Assembly (NCBI GenBank): GCA_003216815.1
Contig: QCIG01000001.1
Location: forward strand, 62,001-126,000
Origin: Prochlorococcus sp. AG-402-K14
GTDB lineage: Bacteria > Cyanobacteriota > Cyanobacteriia > PCC-6307 > Cyanobiaceae
Reading direction: 5' to 3'
Length of the DNA stretch: 64,000 bases
In this document: positions 39,640 through 49,996 of the stretch, piece after piece
How positions within the stretch are numbered: position 1 is the stretch's first letter
Layout of the letters: the number at the start of each line of letters is the position of its first letter
Position numbers and translations under genes: made by a program
Notes under the pieces: generated by a model
Databases searched by the model: none
Told to the model about the DNA's origin: nothing
The model's input: only the letters and a program-made list of their open reading frames with translations

Positions 39640-40366
39640 ACTTTTTAATCTTAAGGCTTAAGAGGCGAATAATTGCCTGTAATAAAAAATTATTTCCAAA
39701 TTCACAATTATTGAAAACTCATTAGTGATATTCAAAAATCCATTCAATATTAAAAATCATAGTAAAAAAATTCTCTATTAGACAAATAGTGAACTTACTG
39801 ACAAAGAAGAAAGCATCGCTTGGAGTCACTAAGTTCTAATACTGACAGAATACAAAGAAAATCTCAGCTTATGGGTTTATTTTTAAAATGTAAAAATAAT
39901 GATTTAAATAGAATTATTATTATATATATTATTTTTAGTAACATATTTTATATAAAATAATAGTACTCGAAAAAAGCCTAGGAAAGAAATCCTGAATGCA
40001 ATTACAAAATCCGAAAATACAAAGAAATCAAATTATACAAATATATTGTATAAACAAAATCTGAAAATAATTCTATAATAAAAAAAGAAAATACAAAAAG
40101 AGATATCCATTATCGAAGAGTCATTGGATTTGAAATTAATTATGTAAATCAAGAGATACTTGAATTAATTAAAAATTTTAAGAAGCCAAGCAAATGCCAA
40201 ACCCAAGTTAAGGGTTTTAGTTTGAGCATTTAACTTTGCTGTTTTAGGATTCATTATTATGTATCCGATAAATTATTGACCTAAATCTTCTATCTATAGT
40301 TTTAATTTATGAACTCGTGGGAACTCACTCTATTTGTTAGAATATGTATAACTATTAGAAAATACA
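39640..40366. other. gene-free, very AT-rich stretch
   Basis: About 730 bases of extreme AT content with no coding frame, tRNA or clear hairpin. It adjoins the tRNA fragment and may be old element DNA. Confidence 0.4.
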
Positions 40367-40528
40367 TTGGCGCCTCATTTACACCATCCTTTTTTAATTT
40401 TGATTTGGCACATACTCGTTGGCTATCTTCTTACAGTTAGTTGTAACTGGAACTGGATACCTTTAACAAAGGATGAAAAGAAGAGAGGGCCATCTCTTGA
40501 CCAAGTCAGAGGTAAAATATTTAGTTAG
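40367..40528 (+). CDS. 53-residue single-helix protein
   Basis: TTG start: APHLHHPFLILIWHILVGYL and LTVSCNWNW, then a charged tail (LTKDEKKRGPSLDQVRGKIF). It has a His-rich entry and one helix. No ribosome site is seen, but the composition is coding-like. Confidence 0.45.
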   Translation: MAPHLHHPFLILIWHILVGYLLTVSCNWNWIPLTKDEKKRGPSLDQVRGKIFS

Positions 40529-40774
40529 CAGGAAAAAAGTTGATGATATAATTAAAGAAAAGTAAAATCGATTGATTAGAAAAATATTGGCAATTAAAAT
40601 TTTAAATTAAACAAATAAAATTGTAATTACAAATTACAGCAACGAGTTTATCAATCAATTGGAACCAATTCAAATTAGTAGAAATTATTAAAGTACGGCT
40701 AAGCCCAATAAAAAAGCCCTCGATAATGAAAATTTTGTATTAACTTCTATTTTTACCTGCGAGTACAAGGTCAA

Positions 40775-40891
40775 ATGGCTCAACGAATTAACGTTGCTTT
40801 AACTTCCATCCCATTAGGGAGTAGAGATTTAATTGAATTTATTTTCTTCTGCGCTGTCGGCTTTACTGCCGGTAGCATAGGTTTATTATAA
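40775..40891 (+). CDS. 38-residue single-helix peptide
   Basis: AQRINVALTSIPLGSRDLIE then FIFFCAVGFTAGSIGLL. It has a polar lead-in and one helix at the C-terminus. Start ATG, no overlap. The function is unknown. Confidence 0.5.
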   Translation: MAQRINVALTSIPLGSRDLIEFIFFCAVGFTAGSIGLL

Positions 40892-41360
40892 TTTATACAT
40901 TTATGATTTTTTAATCATTTTTTTTTATCTAATATATTTACATATACATATACTGTATTAAGAATCAACATAAGATTTAAAATTTTAATCAATAACATTT
41001 CAGTGAAATCTAGTTATATCTGATTATTTTTTGTACTAATAAATAATCATTATATATCTACGGTTAAATTAATTTAATGAGAATAAATAGCTAGTGACTT
41101 CAAGCTTAGAAAGATGTTATTGGTAGAAGGCGAAGAACATATTCGAAAAAAGCTTTCGAGTTCTTTCTGTGAGAGAAATGAAGGCAGTTTTTTTATTTGA
41201 TTTTAACTGCCTTCTTTCCATAATTAATTTTTCCCTTATTTGAAGACCTTATCAAATCAGCTGTATAGATTTGAAATAATAGACATAACCTTTTAGATTT
41301 AAATCTCGGAAACAAAAAATATCATTCATAATTTAAACATATAATTGTTTTGCCTAATAA
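40892..41360. other. gene-free stretch with a terminator
   Basis: AT-rich. GAAGGCAGTT and AACTGCCTTC (41180-41214) form a perfect 10-bp stem with T runs, a good terminator, but no gene clearly ends into it, so a small RNA upstream is possible. Confidence 0.5.
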
Positions 41361-41759
41361 GTGAAACTGATACAAAATTTTGCTGAGCTACTTCACAAAA
41401 TTAAATTACCATCACCAGAAAAATGCTTTGTTCTAGAAGAGGGCGATGATAAATACATAAAAAAATGGATACAAAACGGAGAAATCACTTGTGAACTGGA
41501 AATACTTTTTAAATGGCTAAGCGAAGAATATAAACTAAAGAAAACAAAATTAAGCCCGGCAGAACAAAAACTTGCCGCAGAAGTTAAAAAAAGATTCCCA
41601 ATGGACCAGTGGCGTGCAATCAAAATCTTTAGTGATCACCAGAAAAAATATCGATACTACAAAAGGGCGGTAGAAGACGTAAAAAGTCGGACCTCCCCCC
41701 GCATGAACGAACAAGCAATAATGACAATCTTCAGCTCAAGCTGGGGTATAAATACCTAG
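41361..41759 (+). CDS. hypothetical soluble protein
   Basis: 132 residues from GTG: a helical, charged protein (PSPEKCFVLEEGDDKYIKKW; later YYKRAVEDVKSRTSPRMNEQ). There is no membrane segment. The basic middle and C-terminal half could bind nucleic acid. The family is unknown. Confidence 0.55.
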   Translation: MKLIQNFAELLHKIKLPSPEKCFVLEEGDDKYIKKWIQNGEITCELEILFKWLSEEYKLKKTKLSPAEQKLAAEVKKRFPMDQWRAIKIFSDHQKKYRYYKRAVEDVKSRTSPRMNEQAIMTIFSSSWGINT

Positions 41760-41799
41760 TATGGTATAATTACCTATAAGTTTTAAAGGCAAAGTCCAA

Positions 41800-41892
41800 A
41801 TGATTGAAAAGTACCCTCTTCTACCATTTCTTATATTTGCCGGGGCATTAATTAGCACAGCGACGATTGGCTTGCCTGTCTTTGCTGGATAA
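41800..41892 (+). CDS. 30-residue single-helix peptide
   Basis: IEKYPLLPFLIFAGALISTA then TIGLPVFAG. The size and topology resemble small photosystem I or b6f subunits, but I cannot name it. Confidence 0.45.
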   Translation: MIEKYPLLPFLIFAGALISTATIGLPVFAG

Positions 41893-42055
41893 GTTAACTT
41901 ATAAGTCGATTAATGAAATGCTTTGTATTAATTGACAGGAAAAAGTTATTTTATTTAATTTTATAATAATTATTATAAATTATAAAACTTATACTTAGAC
42001 AAATCAAAGATTATATAAATGAAATTAAAGCTATGTAAATAATCAATAACAATTC

Positions 42056-42166
42056 CTATTTATCCAAAATCACCGACCAATAATTAAATAAAAAATAAGA
42101 AGAATACAAAAATATTCCAAGATAAATCCAATTAAGCCAGGCTGGCCGCCTATTACCATTAGTCAT
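42056..42166 (-). CDS. 36-residue single-helix peptide
   Basis: TNGNRRPAWLNWIYLGIFLY then SSYFLFNYWSVILDK: basic N-terminus and one aromatic-rich helix. It lies in an otherwise empty 400-base spacer (41893-42291), which shows nothing else. Confidence 0.45.
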   Translation of the reverse strand: MTNGNRRPAWLNWIYLGIFLYSSYFLFNYWSVILDK

Positions 42167-42291
42167 TAATGTTAATACCCCCTTATAAATATAATATACT
42201 TAATATATCTAAGAATTGACTCTAGCGATAAGATGCTTAACTTAAATTCTAAAATTTAAAAACTACAAGTTAATACTTAAAAAAGATATTC

Positions 42292-42792
42292 ATGAAAAGA
42301 CCTTATAAGTTTCTCCACAAACACTTAAAAGAGTTCAGTGACACCTTTGAAAGTTTACGTGGAAATAAATGGTCATTGAATTTTCCGGTTTTTATTTTTG
42401 ATAGAGATTGGTTCAGGCTTAAAAAAGTTAAATTACAAGATTTAGCAAAAGAACTTAAGCCAGACAACTCACAAGAAGCCCCAGAATTAATTCAATATGA
42501 ACAATTACTCAAAGAAGGTCGTGATCATATATTCGCTATTCAAGAGTGCTGGAATGAATTTGGAATTGAAGATTTTCATCGATCTCTTAGAAAATCATCT
42601 GAATGGAGATCTAAAGGGAATAATGGATGGACATTTAAAAAATACGCTGAACTACTAATTGGATATAGAAATATAATTGAAAAAAAAGAAATTCTTATAC
42701 CGTTAATTATTTTAGGAAGAACACCAAAGGAAAATCATCAACTTGAATGGATAAGTGAAGAATTTATCTCTGAGTTAACAATAACAGGTTAA
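42292..42792 (+). CDS. hypothetical soluble protein
   Basis: 166 residues, charged and helical, with WSLNFPVFIFDRDWFRLKKV near the N-terminus and WRSKGNNGWTFKKYAELLIG in the second half. The FKKYAE-x-L part is faintly like the HGYTLKKYIE end of the KDCPV family; I do not group them. No family is recognised. Confidence 0.55.
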   Translation: MKRPYKFLHKHLKEFSDTFESLRGNKWSLNFPVFIFDRDWFRLKKVKLQDLAKELKPDNSQEAPELIQYEQLLKEGRDHIFAIQECWNEFGIEDFHRSLRKSSEWRSKGNNGWTFKKYAELLIGYRNIIEKKEILIPLIILGRTPKENHQLEWISEEFISELTITG

Positions 42793-42812
42793 AAATTCAA
42801 TATTAAACATTT

Positions 42813-42989
42813 TCAAGCAATAGTTAGATCATCTGATCTTGTACCCCATTCCGTATCTTCCAAAAGATCAGAGTAACAAGAAGCATTTACTAAGTTATAT
42901 TTCTGAAATTTCCAATCAGAATCTTCAAGATAATCAGAGTATTCAAATGTTTTGGCAAGAAGAGAAAATTCTTTACTAAAAGGGCACAT
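42813..42989 (-). CDS. small acidic protein
   Basis: 58 residues, CPFSKEFSLLAKTFEYSDYL, EDSDWKFQKYNLVNASCYSD and an acidic end. Repeated [EY]-SD-x-LED-[ST]-[DE]-W units hint at an internal duplication. It is soluble. The function is unknown. Confidence 0.5.
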   Translation of the reverse strand: MCPFSKEFSLLAKTFEYSDYLEDSDWKFQKYNLVNASCYSDLLEDTEWGTRSDDLTIA

Positions 42990-43198
42990 AAACTTAATGT
43001 ATATTTTTAATCATTCCCAGGAATAAAGGTAAATGCAACTAAACATTATAATTCCTAAATATTTAGATAAAAGAGAAAAGCAAGCTATAGAAAAAATCGG
43101 ACTTGAATAGAAAGAGCAGTTAAATCAAAGAAATAAGCAATTCAATGAAATTTGATCAACCTTAGGATATTGTATGGTGAAAAATTACCACAATAAGA

Positions 43199-43492
43199 AT
43201 GCGTTACATCAAAAAAAAACAAGATGAAGACTTTGATATCAGCAAACTCTCACAGGGAGATTATTACTTTTCAGGCCAAGAGGGATTTGTAAAAATTGAA
43301 GTCGATAAAAATGGTCATCAGTCATGGAATTTGGAAAATTGGTTTTCCTCTTTAGATCCAGACAAAAATGAAGCGCAGCGCAATAAAGTCATTCAAGACA
43401 TCAAAAGTCGAATAAATGCAGAGACAGGAATTATTAATCCAACTAAAAAGTTTGGAATAAAAAACTTTTTAAACCTTTTTACTAATAAGTGA
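43199..43492 (+). CDS. hypothetical soluble protein
   Basis: 97 residues, charged, with DYYFSGQEGFVKIEVDKNGH and W...WFSSLDPDKNEAQRNK. It is probably an alpha/beta domain. No family is recognised. Convergent with the next gene. Confidence 0.5.
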   Translation: MRYIKKKQDEDFDISKLSQGDYYFSGQEGFVKIEVDKNGHQSWNLENWFSSLDPDKNEAQRNKVIQDIKSRINAETGIINPTKKFGIKNFLNLFTNK

Positions 43493-43502
43493 AAACCAAA
43501 AA

Positions 43503-43844
43503 TCAATCTAAAAATATAAATATTTGATTTACGGCGATTCCTATTAGAATATATCTCAATAAAGTACACCAAGCATATAAATAAACGCAATCATAATCTG
43601 ACTTAGAGAGTTCAGTTCCTTTTAGTTTTAATAATATATTAAATCGGTAGTTTGAATTATTTTTAATAATCAGCAAGACACATACGAATACAGAAAGGAA
43701 TAGGTTTGATTTTATCAGCAAAAAAAAGGATGCTAGAAAAGAAAGATTTGATAAAAAATCAATATTAGGAATAAATATAGCTGGTAAAACAAGTAAATTA
43801 GATAATATATATATAAATTTATTATGATTTAGAAAAGAAACCAT
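43503..43844 (-). CDS. multi-helix membrane protein
   Basis: 113 residues with three or four hydrophobic segments (ILSNLLVLPAIFI, LSFLASFFLLI, FLSVFVCVLLII, YILIGIAVNQIFIFL). The AT-rich DNA inflates such frames, so confidence is moderate. The function is unknown. Confidence 0.5.
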   Translation of the reverse strand: MVSFLNHNKFIYILSNLLVLPAIFIPNIDFLSNLSFLASFFLLIKSNLFLSVFVCVLLIIKNNSNYRFNILLKLKGTELSKSDYDCVYLYAWCTLLRYILIGIAVNQIFIFLD

Positions 43845-44113
43845 TTTACGAATAATGTATAATTATATAATTAGCAAATAATTAAAAAGAATGCAAATTT
43901 AAAATCAAAATTAACAAAAATTAGAAATCAATTTAAAGATCTAATAGAATCATTAAAGCTAAGGTGCAAAAGCTGAAAAGGAATCAGGGAAAAGGCCAAA
44001 TAGCTAAAAGGATGATCTAATATAAATATATATTTATTTATATATTTATTTATTTTTCATCTAACAACTATACGTTGATAAGAAGTTATGATTAAATTAA
44101 TAGTTTTTTTCAA

Positions 44114-44356
44114 ATGAAAATATTGCTTTTATTATCAATAATCACAATAGTGACTTTATTAATTGGGAAAAAAGTAATTAATCTAGCAAAAACGAATCTT
44201 TTCAAAGATCAAGCTGCCTGGTCTGGAAAAGATATAAAAATAAATTACAACAGCTCAAGGCAAGCAAATGAATCAAAAGGGAAGTCAAACTATTTAAAAA
44301 TGATTGCTGATGAATCTAAAATTTATTTAGATGATCAATCTAATAAAGAAGAATAA
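44114..44356 (+). CDS. N-terminally anchored small protein
   Basis: 80 residues: a hydrophobic N-terminus (ILLLLSIITIVTLLIGKKVI), anchor or uncleaved signal, then a polar, Lys/Ser/Asn-rich soluble part. The function is unknown. Confidence 0.5.
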   Translation: MKILLLLSIITIVTLLIGKKVINLAKTNLFKDQAAWSGKDIKINYNSSRQANESKGKSNYLKMIADESKIYLDDQSNKEE

Positions 44357-44522
44357 GAGTAAACAACTATTCTTTAAGCTATGATTAAAAAATATTTAAA
44401 AATTAAATAAAAAGTGCTTATTATTTAAGTACAATAAATTTGATCATTTTATTGAAATGTACTATCAATTTTTATTAGTCAATAATATATTATTCCTATT
44501 AATAAAGAATGCCTTAATTAAT

Positions 44523-44684
44523 ATGACAATAAATAATCCCATTTTTATTTTTGCTGTAATAACAGTAATTTGGTTCATTCCTGGAATAATTGTTAGAAGG
44601 TTTAATGAAAGAAGACAACTAGAAAAAAAAGAACGAAGTCAAGCTGATGCAATTCAAAAACTTTATCCTAAGCCCAAAGATTGA
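44523..44684 (+). CDS. small single-helix protein
   Basis: 53 residues from the ATG at 44523 (TINNPIFIFAVITVIWFIPG, then a charged helix RRFNERRQLEKKERSQADAI). The frame is open from 44457, but that extension is hydrophobic and unlike the rest. It has one helix and a cytoplasmic charged tail. Confidence 0.5.
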   Translation: MTINNPIFIFAVITVIWFIPGIIVRRFNERRQLEKKERSQADAIQKLYPKPKD

Positions 44685-44734
44685 TTTAAGGTATTGAAGA
44701 TATAATGAGTTAATATCAAACAAAAAAGCAGTTA

Positions 44735-45010
44735 ATGATGATAAGGAAACTAGGACAATATGGTGGATACATGCTAAGTGGGATATTAATAGCATGGCTT
44801 ATAAACCCAATAGCAGCCTTAGCTTTTATTGAAGTTTTCTTGAAAATGACATTATTAATTTCCATACCAGTAGCTGGGGCTTATCTTCTAGATAAGCTAA
44901 TTCTTTTGAAACATCAAAAAGCATGGAATATAATTCTACTGATATGGACAATAGCAAGTATTTATTTAAGTTTTAAATTGGTTAAATTAATAGAAAGCCT
45001 AATTAATTAA
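44735..45010 (+). CDS. three-helix membrane protein
   Basis: 91 residues: helices GYMLSGILIAWLI, MTLLISIPVAGAYLL and IILLIWTIASIYL with short loops. The function is unknown. Confidence 0.5.
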   Translation: MMIRKLGQYGGYMLSGILIAWLINPIAALAFIEVFLKMTLLISIPVAGAYLLDKLILLKHQKAWNIILLIWTIASIYLSFKLVKLIESLIN

Positions 45011-45329
45011 AAAATAAGATATTATTAAAAATAAATGAATCCTAACAGCTCTCAAAAAGTAGAATTTTCAGTAATTTTTGTTTTTTAATTGTTATACACG
45101 GTTTTCTCAACATAATCAAAACTATTGTTAAGTAATTTTTGATTTAAATAATAGATATTTATATCATCAGACTATTAAATATATTTCTATTATTAAATCA
45201 ATTTAAATTAGAATTAATCTATATCTCTACTAGGGGACTAAGTAACAAAACCTAATCGTAAGCAATTAGAAAATACTTAAAATTTCTAGAAGTTAAAATA
45301 TCTAGCCATATCGCGAGAATTAGTGCTTT
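45011..45329. other. gene-free stretch
   Basis: AT-rich with no coding frame or hairpin of note. It should carry the promoter of the gene at 45330. Confidence 0.4.
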
Positions 45330-45611
45330 ATGGATAATGATAAATACAGTAAAAATTTGAACAACATGGTGCTTCCATTTCTTACTGCAATATTTTTCCC
45401 AGATTATGGTTACCAAGGTATCCCTTGGGATTTGTATTTACTTCATTTTTTCTTCTTTGCCATTGTAATTCCATTTCATGTAATCATATTTGCAGCTCGT
45501 AACGCTCAAGCCGTAAAGCCAAACGGAGTAAAGGACTGGCTAAAGGGAGCAACTAATGCAACTAAAGACGACACAGCAACAATGTTTCCAAACAATTTTC
45601 CTACCGCTTAA
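45330..45611 (+). CDS. membrane protein of unknown function
   Basis: 93 residues; residues 14-60 are hydrophobic with aromatic residues (FFPDYGYQGIPWDLYLLHFF, then VIPFHVIIFAARNA), then a polar tail. A start at the inner ATG (45366) is possible. The conserved-looking composition and GC above its flanks support a real gene. Confidence 0.6.
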   Translation: MDNDKYSKNLNNMVLPFLTAIFFPDYGYQGIPWDLYLLHFFFFAIVIPFHVIIFAARNAQAVKPNGVKDWLKGATNATKDDTATMFPNNFPTA

Positions 45612-45715
45612 CTCTCGAGAAACCCTTCAAAAAATGTCTGAATTTATCAAGGTGCTACAACTTCATTAAATTTGGGCAATTTTAGGTTTATATATATACC
45701 TGCATCTAAAAAAAA

Positions 45716-45859
45716 ATGCTTCATTTGCCATTCTTAACCTTTGCCTTAGGAGGGGGAAGCCTCTCAGCGACTATTGTCGGAGTTGTATCCCTTGTTCTTT
45801 TTGGACTAGTTGGTGTAATTGCAGGGCCAAATCTATCTAAATTTGATTCCGAAGCTTAG
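45716..45859 (+). CDS. 47-residue single-helix protein
   Basis: LHLPFLTFALGGGSLSATIV then VVSLVLFGLVGVIAGP and a short acidic tail. The Gly-rich helix with an NLSKFDSEA end resembles small photosynthetic-membrane proteins. The function is unknown. Confidence 0.55.
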   Translation: MLHLPFLTFALGGGSLSATIVGVVSLVLFGLVGVIAGPNLSKFDSEA

Positions 45860-46302
45860 GTAGATAGCTGCTAGCAACATCAACTAGCAAACTACCTAAA
45901 TAAAAAATCGATTTTAGATTTTTATCTTCTAGGGATTCACATTCTTTAAGAAAACTCCAATTCCATTAAGTGACTTTGCACTTGGTGGAATTTGTTTTTT
46001 TTTAGCTGTAATTAAATTACTCATAAAAATAATCCCTAAAAAGCAATATCTAAAAAAAAATTAGTTTCTAGGAAATCTGACATCAGCAGATATTAGAGAG
46101 GTAAATAAAATAAAATACATAAGGAAAGCTTATAACTCGTATGATCATTAGATATAAAGCTTGATTATTTGTAGCTCTGGCTTATACATTCATTTGAATC
46201 AAAACATACAAACTTTAATCAAATGGAAATGAACCCTTATAAGCCTTTCATACAAGCAATAAAAAAAATGTATAGAAATTTCAAGTAAAAGCTCATAAAT
46301 TT
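45860..46302. other. gene-free stretch with a start-less frame
   Basis: Near 45940-46064 a frame reads FFKKTPIPLSDFALGGICFF and LAVIKLLIKIIPKKQYLKKN, a good single-helix protein, but there is no ATG, GTG or TTG start. It may be a decayed gene. I see nothing else. Confidence 0.35.
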
Positions 46303-47859
46303 TTAGTGAGCCGACCTATATTCCCCGCCTCTTCCTCCTGCTTCTTTTGCTTGACCTATCCGAGAGAATAAATTTAAACTTTCATCATTTAAGTTAATCA
46401 CCTCAACCTCCGACCCACCTAGTTTTATCCTTCTTATTACTTGATCAAGGACGGTCACACCGCTCTGATCCCAAATATGAGCTTCAGCCATATCGATTGT
46501 AATTTTTTTAGGATGCTCATGTAGCTCAAAACCTTGCCTAAAGTAAATACTACTAACAAAAAATAACTGACCTTTAACTTTATAAATCCTGTGATTTTCA
46601 TCATTTAAAGAAGACTCAACCTTAATAACTTTTGCCACTTTCCTACTAAATAATATAGCTGCAAGACCAACACCTGAAAGGAGTCCTAACGCTAAATTAT
46701 GTGTTATCACAGTTACGAATACTGTTAAAATCATAACTGAGCTATCGCTTCTTGGTAAACGGCGAATATCTTTTATCGAAATCCAATTTGCAGTATTAAT
46801 TGCAATCATAATCATTACTCCAACCAATGTAGCCATTGGTATTTGATTTACCCAATCTTTTGCAGCAAGAATCATTGCTATTAAACATACGCCAGAACTT
46901 AAGGTTGAAAGGCGAGTTCTTCCTCCATACCCCACATTCATAACCGATTGACCAACAAGAGCACATCCAGCCATGCCTCCAAAAAGAGAACTAACAATAT
47001 TTCCTATACCTTGCCCTCTCGCTTCAACATTTTTATTTGTACTTTTATCAGTCAAATCATCAAGAATATCTTGAGTAAGAAAAGTCTCCATAAGACCTAC
47101 CAAAGAGATTGCTAAAGCTGTTGGAAGAATCAAACCAAGTGTTTCTAAATTAAATGGGACTTTTGGGAAACCAAAACTAGGCAATCCATTAGGAAGAATT
47201 CCTAAATTGGAAACAGTGGGAACATTCAATTTAAAGCCAATAGAAATAGCAGTGCAAAGAAAAATTGCAACTAATGCAGATGGTAAAACCTTAGTAACTT
47301 TTGGAAGTAAATAAATAATTACTAAAGTAAGAGAGGTCAATCCCCAAACCGCTGGCAGTTGAACTGCCGTAACAACTTTTGCAGAATGAGCAAGGTCAAT
47401 ACCTAAATGAGGTAATTGAGCTAAAAATATTAAGATAGCCAAACCATTTACAAAGCCATCCATCACAGGCTGAGGAACAAATCTCATCTGATGTGCAAGT
47501 CTTAAATACCCCCAAGCGATTTGAAGAACTCCTGTAAGCAATCCAGCTGCTAAAAGATATTGGAGACCAAGACCAGGGCTAATATTTTCGCCCTGTTGAA
47601 CAATACCAGTCATCAAAAGAGCAGTTGAACCAGTTACCGAAGTAATCATGGCCATTCTCCCACCAAAAATTGCGAGGGTGACAGAAAGCAAGAAGGCACC
47701 AAACAATCCAACTCTTGGATCAACCCCTGCGATCCCAGAAAAAGCTATTGCCTCTGGAATCATTGCAAATGCGACAACAAGACCTGCCAGAACATCACGA
47801 GAGGGAGAGACAATTCTCTCCTTTGCTAAAAAATTGTTCAATTTCAAAACAACGCTCAT
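46303..47859 (-). CDS. SulP-family anion transporter with STAS domain
   Basis: 518 residues. SulP proteins move sulfate, bicarbonate or other anions, often with sodium. The N-terminal signature [20 protein letters not shown] and [15 protein letters not shown] is present, followed by about 12 membrane segments and a C-terminal STAS domain (from about residue 415; [20 protein letters not shown]). Marine cyanobacteria use BicA-type SulP carriers for bicarbonate; this could be one (BicA2-like), but sequence alone does not fix the substrate. It stands alone on the minus strand. Confidence 0.9.
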   Translation of the reverse strand: MSVVLKLNNFLAKERIVSPSRDVLAGLVVAFAMIPEAIAFSGIAGVDPRVGLFGAFLLSVTLAIFGGRMAMITSVTGSTALLMTGIVQQGENISPGLGLQYLLAAGLLTGVLQIAWGYLRLAHQMRFVPQPVMDGFVNGLAILIFLAQLPHLGIDLAHSAKVVTAVQLPAVWGLTSLTLVIIYLLPKVTKVLPSALVAIFLCTAISIGFKLNVPTVSNLGILPNGLPSFGFPKVPFNLETLGLILPTALAISLVGLMETFLTQDILDDLTDKSTNKNVEARGQGIGNIVSSLFGGMAGCALVGQSVMNVGYGGRTRLSTLSSGVCLIAMILAAKDWVNQIPMATLVGVMIMIAINTANWISIKDIRRLPRSDSSVMILTVFVTVITHNLALGLLSGVGLAAILFSRKVAKVIKVESSLNDENHRIYKVKGQLFFVSSIYFRQGFELHEHPKKITIDMAEAHIWDQSGVTVLDQVIRRIKLGGSEVEVINLNDESLNLFSRIGQAKEAGGRGGEYRSAH

Positions 47860-47933
47860 ACCATCCTGCCCTATTAGATATGAGAATTTATATTTTCACG
47901 AAGATCTTCTTACTTATATGAATAAATCAATGA

Positions 47934-48137
47934 TCAATCAGATTCATCATTGTTCTCTATAAATGAATCCATTAATTTTTTGTATTCATTCTCTCTTGAG
48001 CTTTTTGTAAATCCAACAATAAAAACAATAGATGAAACTATAATTAAAGATAGTATTGCTGGACTAAGACCCATTTCACTAGCAGACAAAGCAAATAAAA
48101 GAGGAACTGACATTAAGTCCAAAATGAATTTCATCAA
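47934..48137 (-). CDS. SEMG[IL]SP small membrane protein, copy 2
   Basis: 67 residues: [20 protein letters not shown] then VFIVGF and a charged tail ending ENNDESD. It matches the 25435 gene in SEMG-[IL]-SP and the following helix, with an extra N-terminal hydrophobic part. Confidence 0.6.
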   Translation of the reverse strand: MMKFILDLMSVPLLFALSASEMGLSPAILSLIIVSSIVFIVGFTKSSRENEYKKLMDSFIENNDESD

Positions 48138-48227
48138 GACTAAGTTGAATGGAACATTCTTTAAAGTTTTTTAGACAGAAGTTTATTTTTCAAAACAGTG
48201 AATTGAAAAGATACTAAAAATTTACTT

Positions 48228-48524
48228 TTATTTTTCTTTTATTAAACCAACAAATTCCTCAGTAGTTAAAGCAGGTTTATACTCCCAAGTCATTCCAAAT
48301 TTATCTCTCCAGGGGCCAAATACTTTGAATAAAGTTGATGCACTTGAAGCTCTACAAATTATTACACCTGTCCCATCTTGAGGTGTATGAGCCCATGCAA
48401 TTCTTTCATAGCCATCAATAAGATCATTGGATCTCCCACTTTCAACATAATCTACAAATGCATCTGAAGAATAAAGTTGGTCCTCAGAAGATTCAAATTT
48501 CCAAGTGACTATATAAAGCTGCAT
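48228..48524 (-). CDS. DUF3303-like protein, copy 2
   Basis: 98 residues: QLYIVTWKFESSEDQLYSSD, then IAWAHTPQDGTGVIICRASS, FGPWRDKFG and an acidic end. Same layout as 34845. It is probably a small dimeric fold. The function is unknown. Confidence 0.7.
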   Translation of the reverse strand: MQLYIVTWKFESSEDQLYSSDAFVDYVESGRSNDLIDGYERIAWAHTPQDGTGVIICRASSASTLFKVFGPWRDKFGMTWEYKPALTTEEFVGLIKEK

Positions 48525-48561
48525 TTTTAATTTTACTTAGTAATTTAATTGTATCTGAGGA

Positions 48562-48885
48562 TTAGTTTTTATTCCTAAAACCAGGTTCAAATTGTCTACG
48601 TGCAGCCTGCGTCCTTAATAATAATTGCCTTCCAGAACTTGAAAGCGTAAACCTCAAAGCTTTCCCAGATTTAAACATTGCCTCTCCAATTGCCTTGGTT
48701 CTAGATAATTCGATTTGGTATGCCCGACTAACCGCTCTTTCAGCATCAACATTGGCTAACTTTGCCTGCTGAGCTAAACGTTTAGTTTTTGATTTTGGAA
48801 TAACTGATAGCTCGCTTTCAGGTTCAGCCCACCTCCATAACCAATTAGAATTGGATTTTGTGATTGAAGAAGATTTCTTAACCAT
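48562..48885 (-). CDS. basic hypothetical protein
   Basis: 107 residues from the ATG at 48885 (VKKSSSITKSNSNWLWRWAE); the frame is open from 48951. It is highly basic and helical (KTKRLAQQAKLANVDAERAV; later RQLLLRTQAARRQFEP). No known domain; possibly ribosome- or nucleic-acid-associated. Confidence 0.6.
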   Translation of the reverse strand: MVKKSSSITKSNSNWLWRWAEPESELSVIPKSKTKRLAQQAKLANVDAERAVSRAYQIELSRTKAIGEAMFKSGKALRFTLSSSGRQLLLRTQAARRQFEPGFRNKN

Positions 48886-49148
48886 ACCCCCATTTCCATA
48901 AGACAAGAGGCAAATATTCACCTCAGAAAGACCATAACCGGATATAAGCAAAAAAAAGGATTGAACAACAAAAAAAAAATGAAAATTAAAAAAGTGCCTT
49001 AAAAAAGAATAAGACGAATAAAATGCATGAAACCCAAGAATATTTAATTTTTATTAATTCATCAATAAAAATGAACAACTAAGAAAATAGTTTTTTTTTA
49101 GACATAGACAAAGATAACTAAAAGATTGAGAATCGAAATCTTTAATTA

Positions 49149-49238
49149 CTAATTAAAGGTTAATTGAAACTCCATTAAAGCCCACATATACAAAGATATA
49201 TTTACAGCAATTGCAGCACCTACTGAAAGTTTCTTCAT
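49149..49238 (-). CDS. 29-residue single-helix peptide
   Basis: KKLSVGAAIAVNISLYMWAL then MEFQLTFN. One helix; small subunit-like. It is without a ribosome site and therefore tentative. Confidence 0.35.
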   Translation of the reverse strand: MKKLSVGAAIAVNISLYMWALMEFQLTFN

Positions 49239-49328
49239 AATAAAGTAAATTGCTATGTTTATAATTCAGCAACAAAATTTCCTTAGAGAAAGTATTTATA
49301 TTCTCATCAACACATTAATATACGAACT

Positions 49329-49661
49329 TCATAGATCATCAACAAGGAAAAGGAATCCAGATCGACACTCCTCTAGTATTTTTTTTATCTTTGCTAATTT
49401 TGAATCAAGCAATTGATTAGCATTTACAGAGACCCAAATAGGTTTTATCAGTTCATTATTGGGTCCAAGTCTTACACGAGCTCCAAACCAATTTGCATGA
49501 GAAGGAATTGAAGCTCTGCATTTTATCTCATTATTAGATAAATCAACCTTCCTCTCAATAAGCCAGTCTTCAAATAAAATCAAGTCAGTAAAATTATTTA
49601 AGCCGGCATTAGCCGATGTGAAACTGAAAATAAAAAAAACTAAAAAAAAAGAACTTTTCAA
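49329..49661 (-). CDS. exported small protein
   Basis: 110 residues: a signal peptide (KSSFFLVFFIFSFTSANA), then a domain with C in IKCRASIPSHANWFGARVRL and EECRSG, a likely disulfide. It ends VDDL. No family is recognised. Periplasmic or lumenal. Confidence 0.6.
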   Translation of the reverse strand: MKSSFFLVFFIFSFTSANAGLNNFTDLILFEDWLIERKVDLSNNEIKCRASIPSHANWFGARVRLGPNNELIKPIWVSVNANQLLDSKLAKIKKILEECRSGFLFLVDDL

Positions 49662-49714
49662 AACTTAAAAGATATAAATCAATTTGGCTTTCTAGAAATT
49701 GCCATAAATTTAAA

Positions 49715-49786
49715 TGGGTCGCCTGAGATTCGAACTCAGGACCAGCCGGTTAAAAGCCGGATGCTCTACCACTGAGCTAGCGACCC
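49715..49786 (-). tRNA. tRNA-Lys (anticodon UUU)
   Basis: 72 bases: acceptor GGGTCGC/GCGACCC with discriminator A, anticodon loop CTTTTAA (anticodon TTT), T arm CTGAG-TTCGAAT-CTCAG. One mismatch sits at the top of the anticodon stem. It marks the left edge of the core block. Confidence 0.94.
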
Positions 49787-49996
49787 TCCTAGACCAATAG
49801 TAATAGTCCAATATGAAAAATATCATGTTGTTGAAGCATTAATGGCCTTAATGTTCCTTTTTGAGGAGTAGAAAACAATTTGAAGAATTTTTTTTCCTTC
49901 CTCATTGACTTTTTAGATAGTATTGAAGTCTTAATAAATAGTTGAGGGACATGAGAATATTATTTAATTAAGCTTTTAAAAAGAGAACACGACAGT

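Noticed and set aside
43033-43110. 25-codon frame (QLNIIIPKYLDKREKQ)
   Set aside because: Too short, with no ribosome site and no paralogue.
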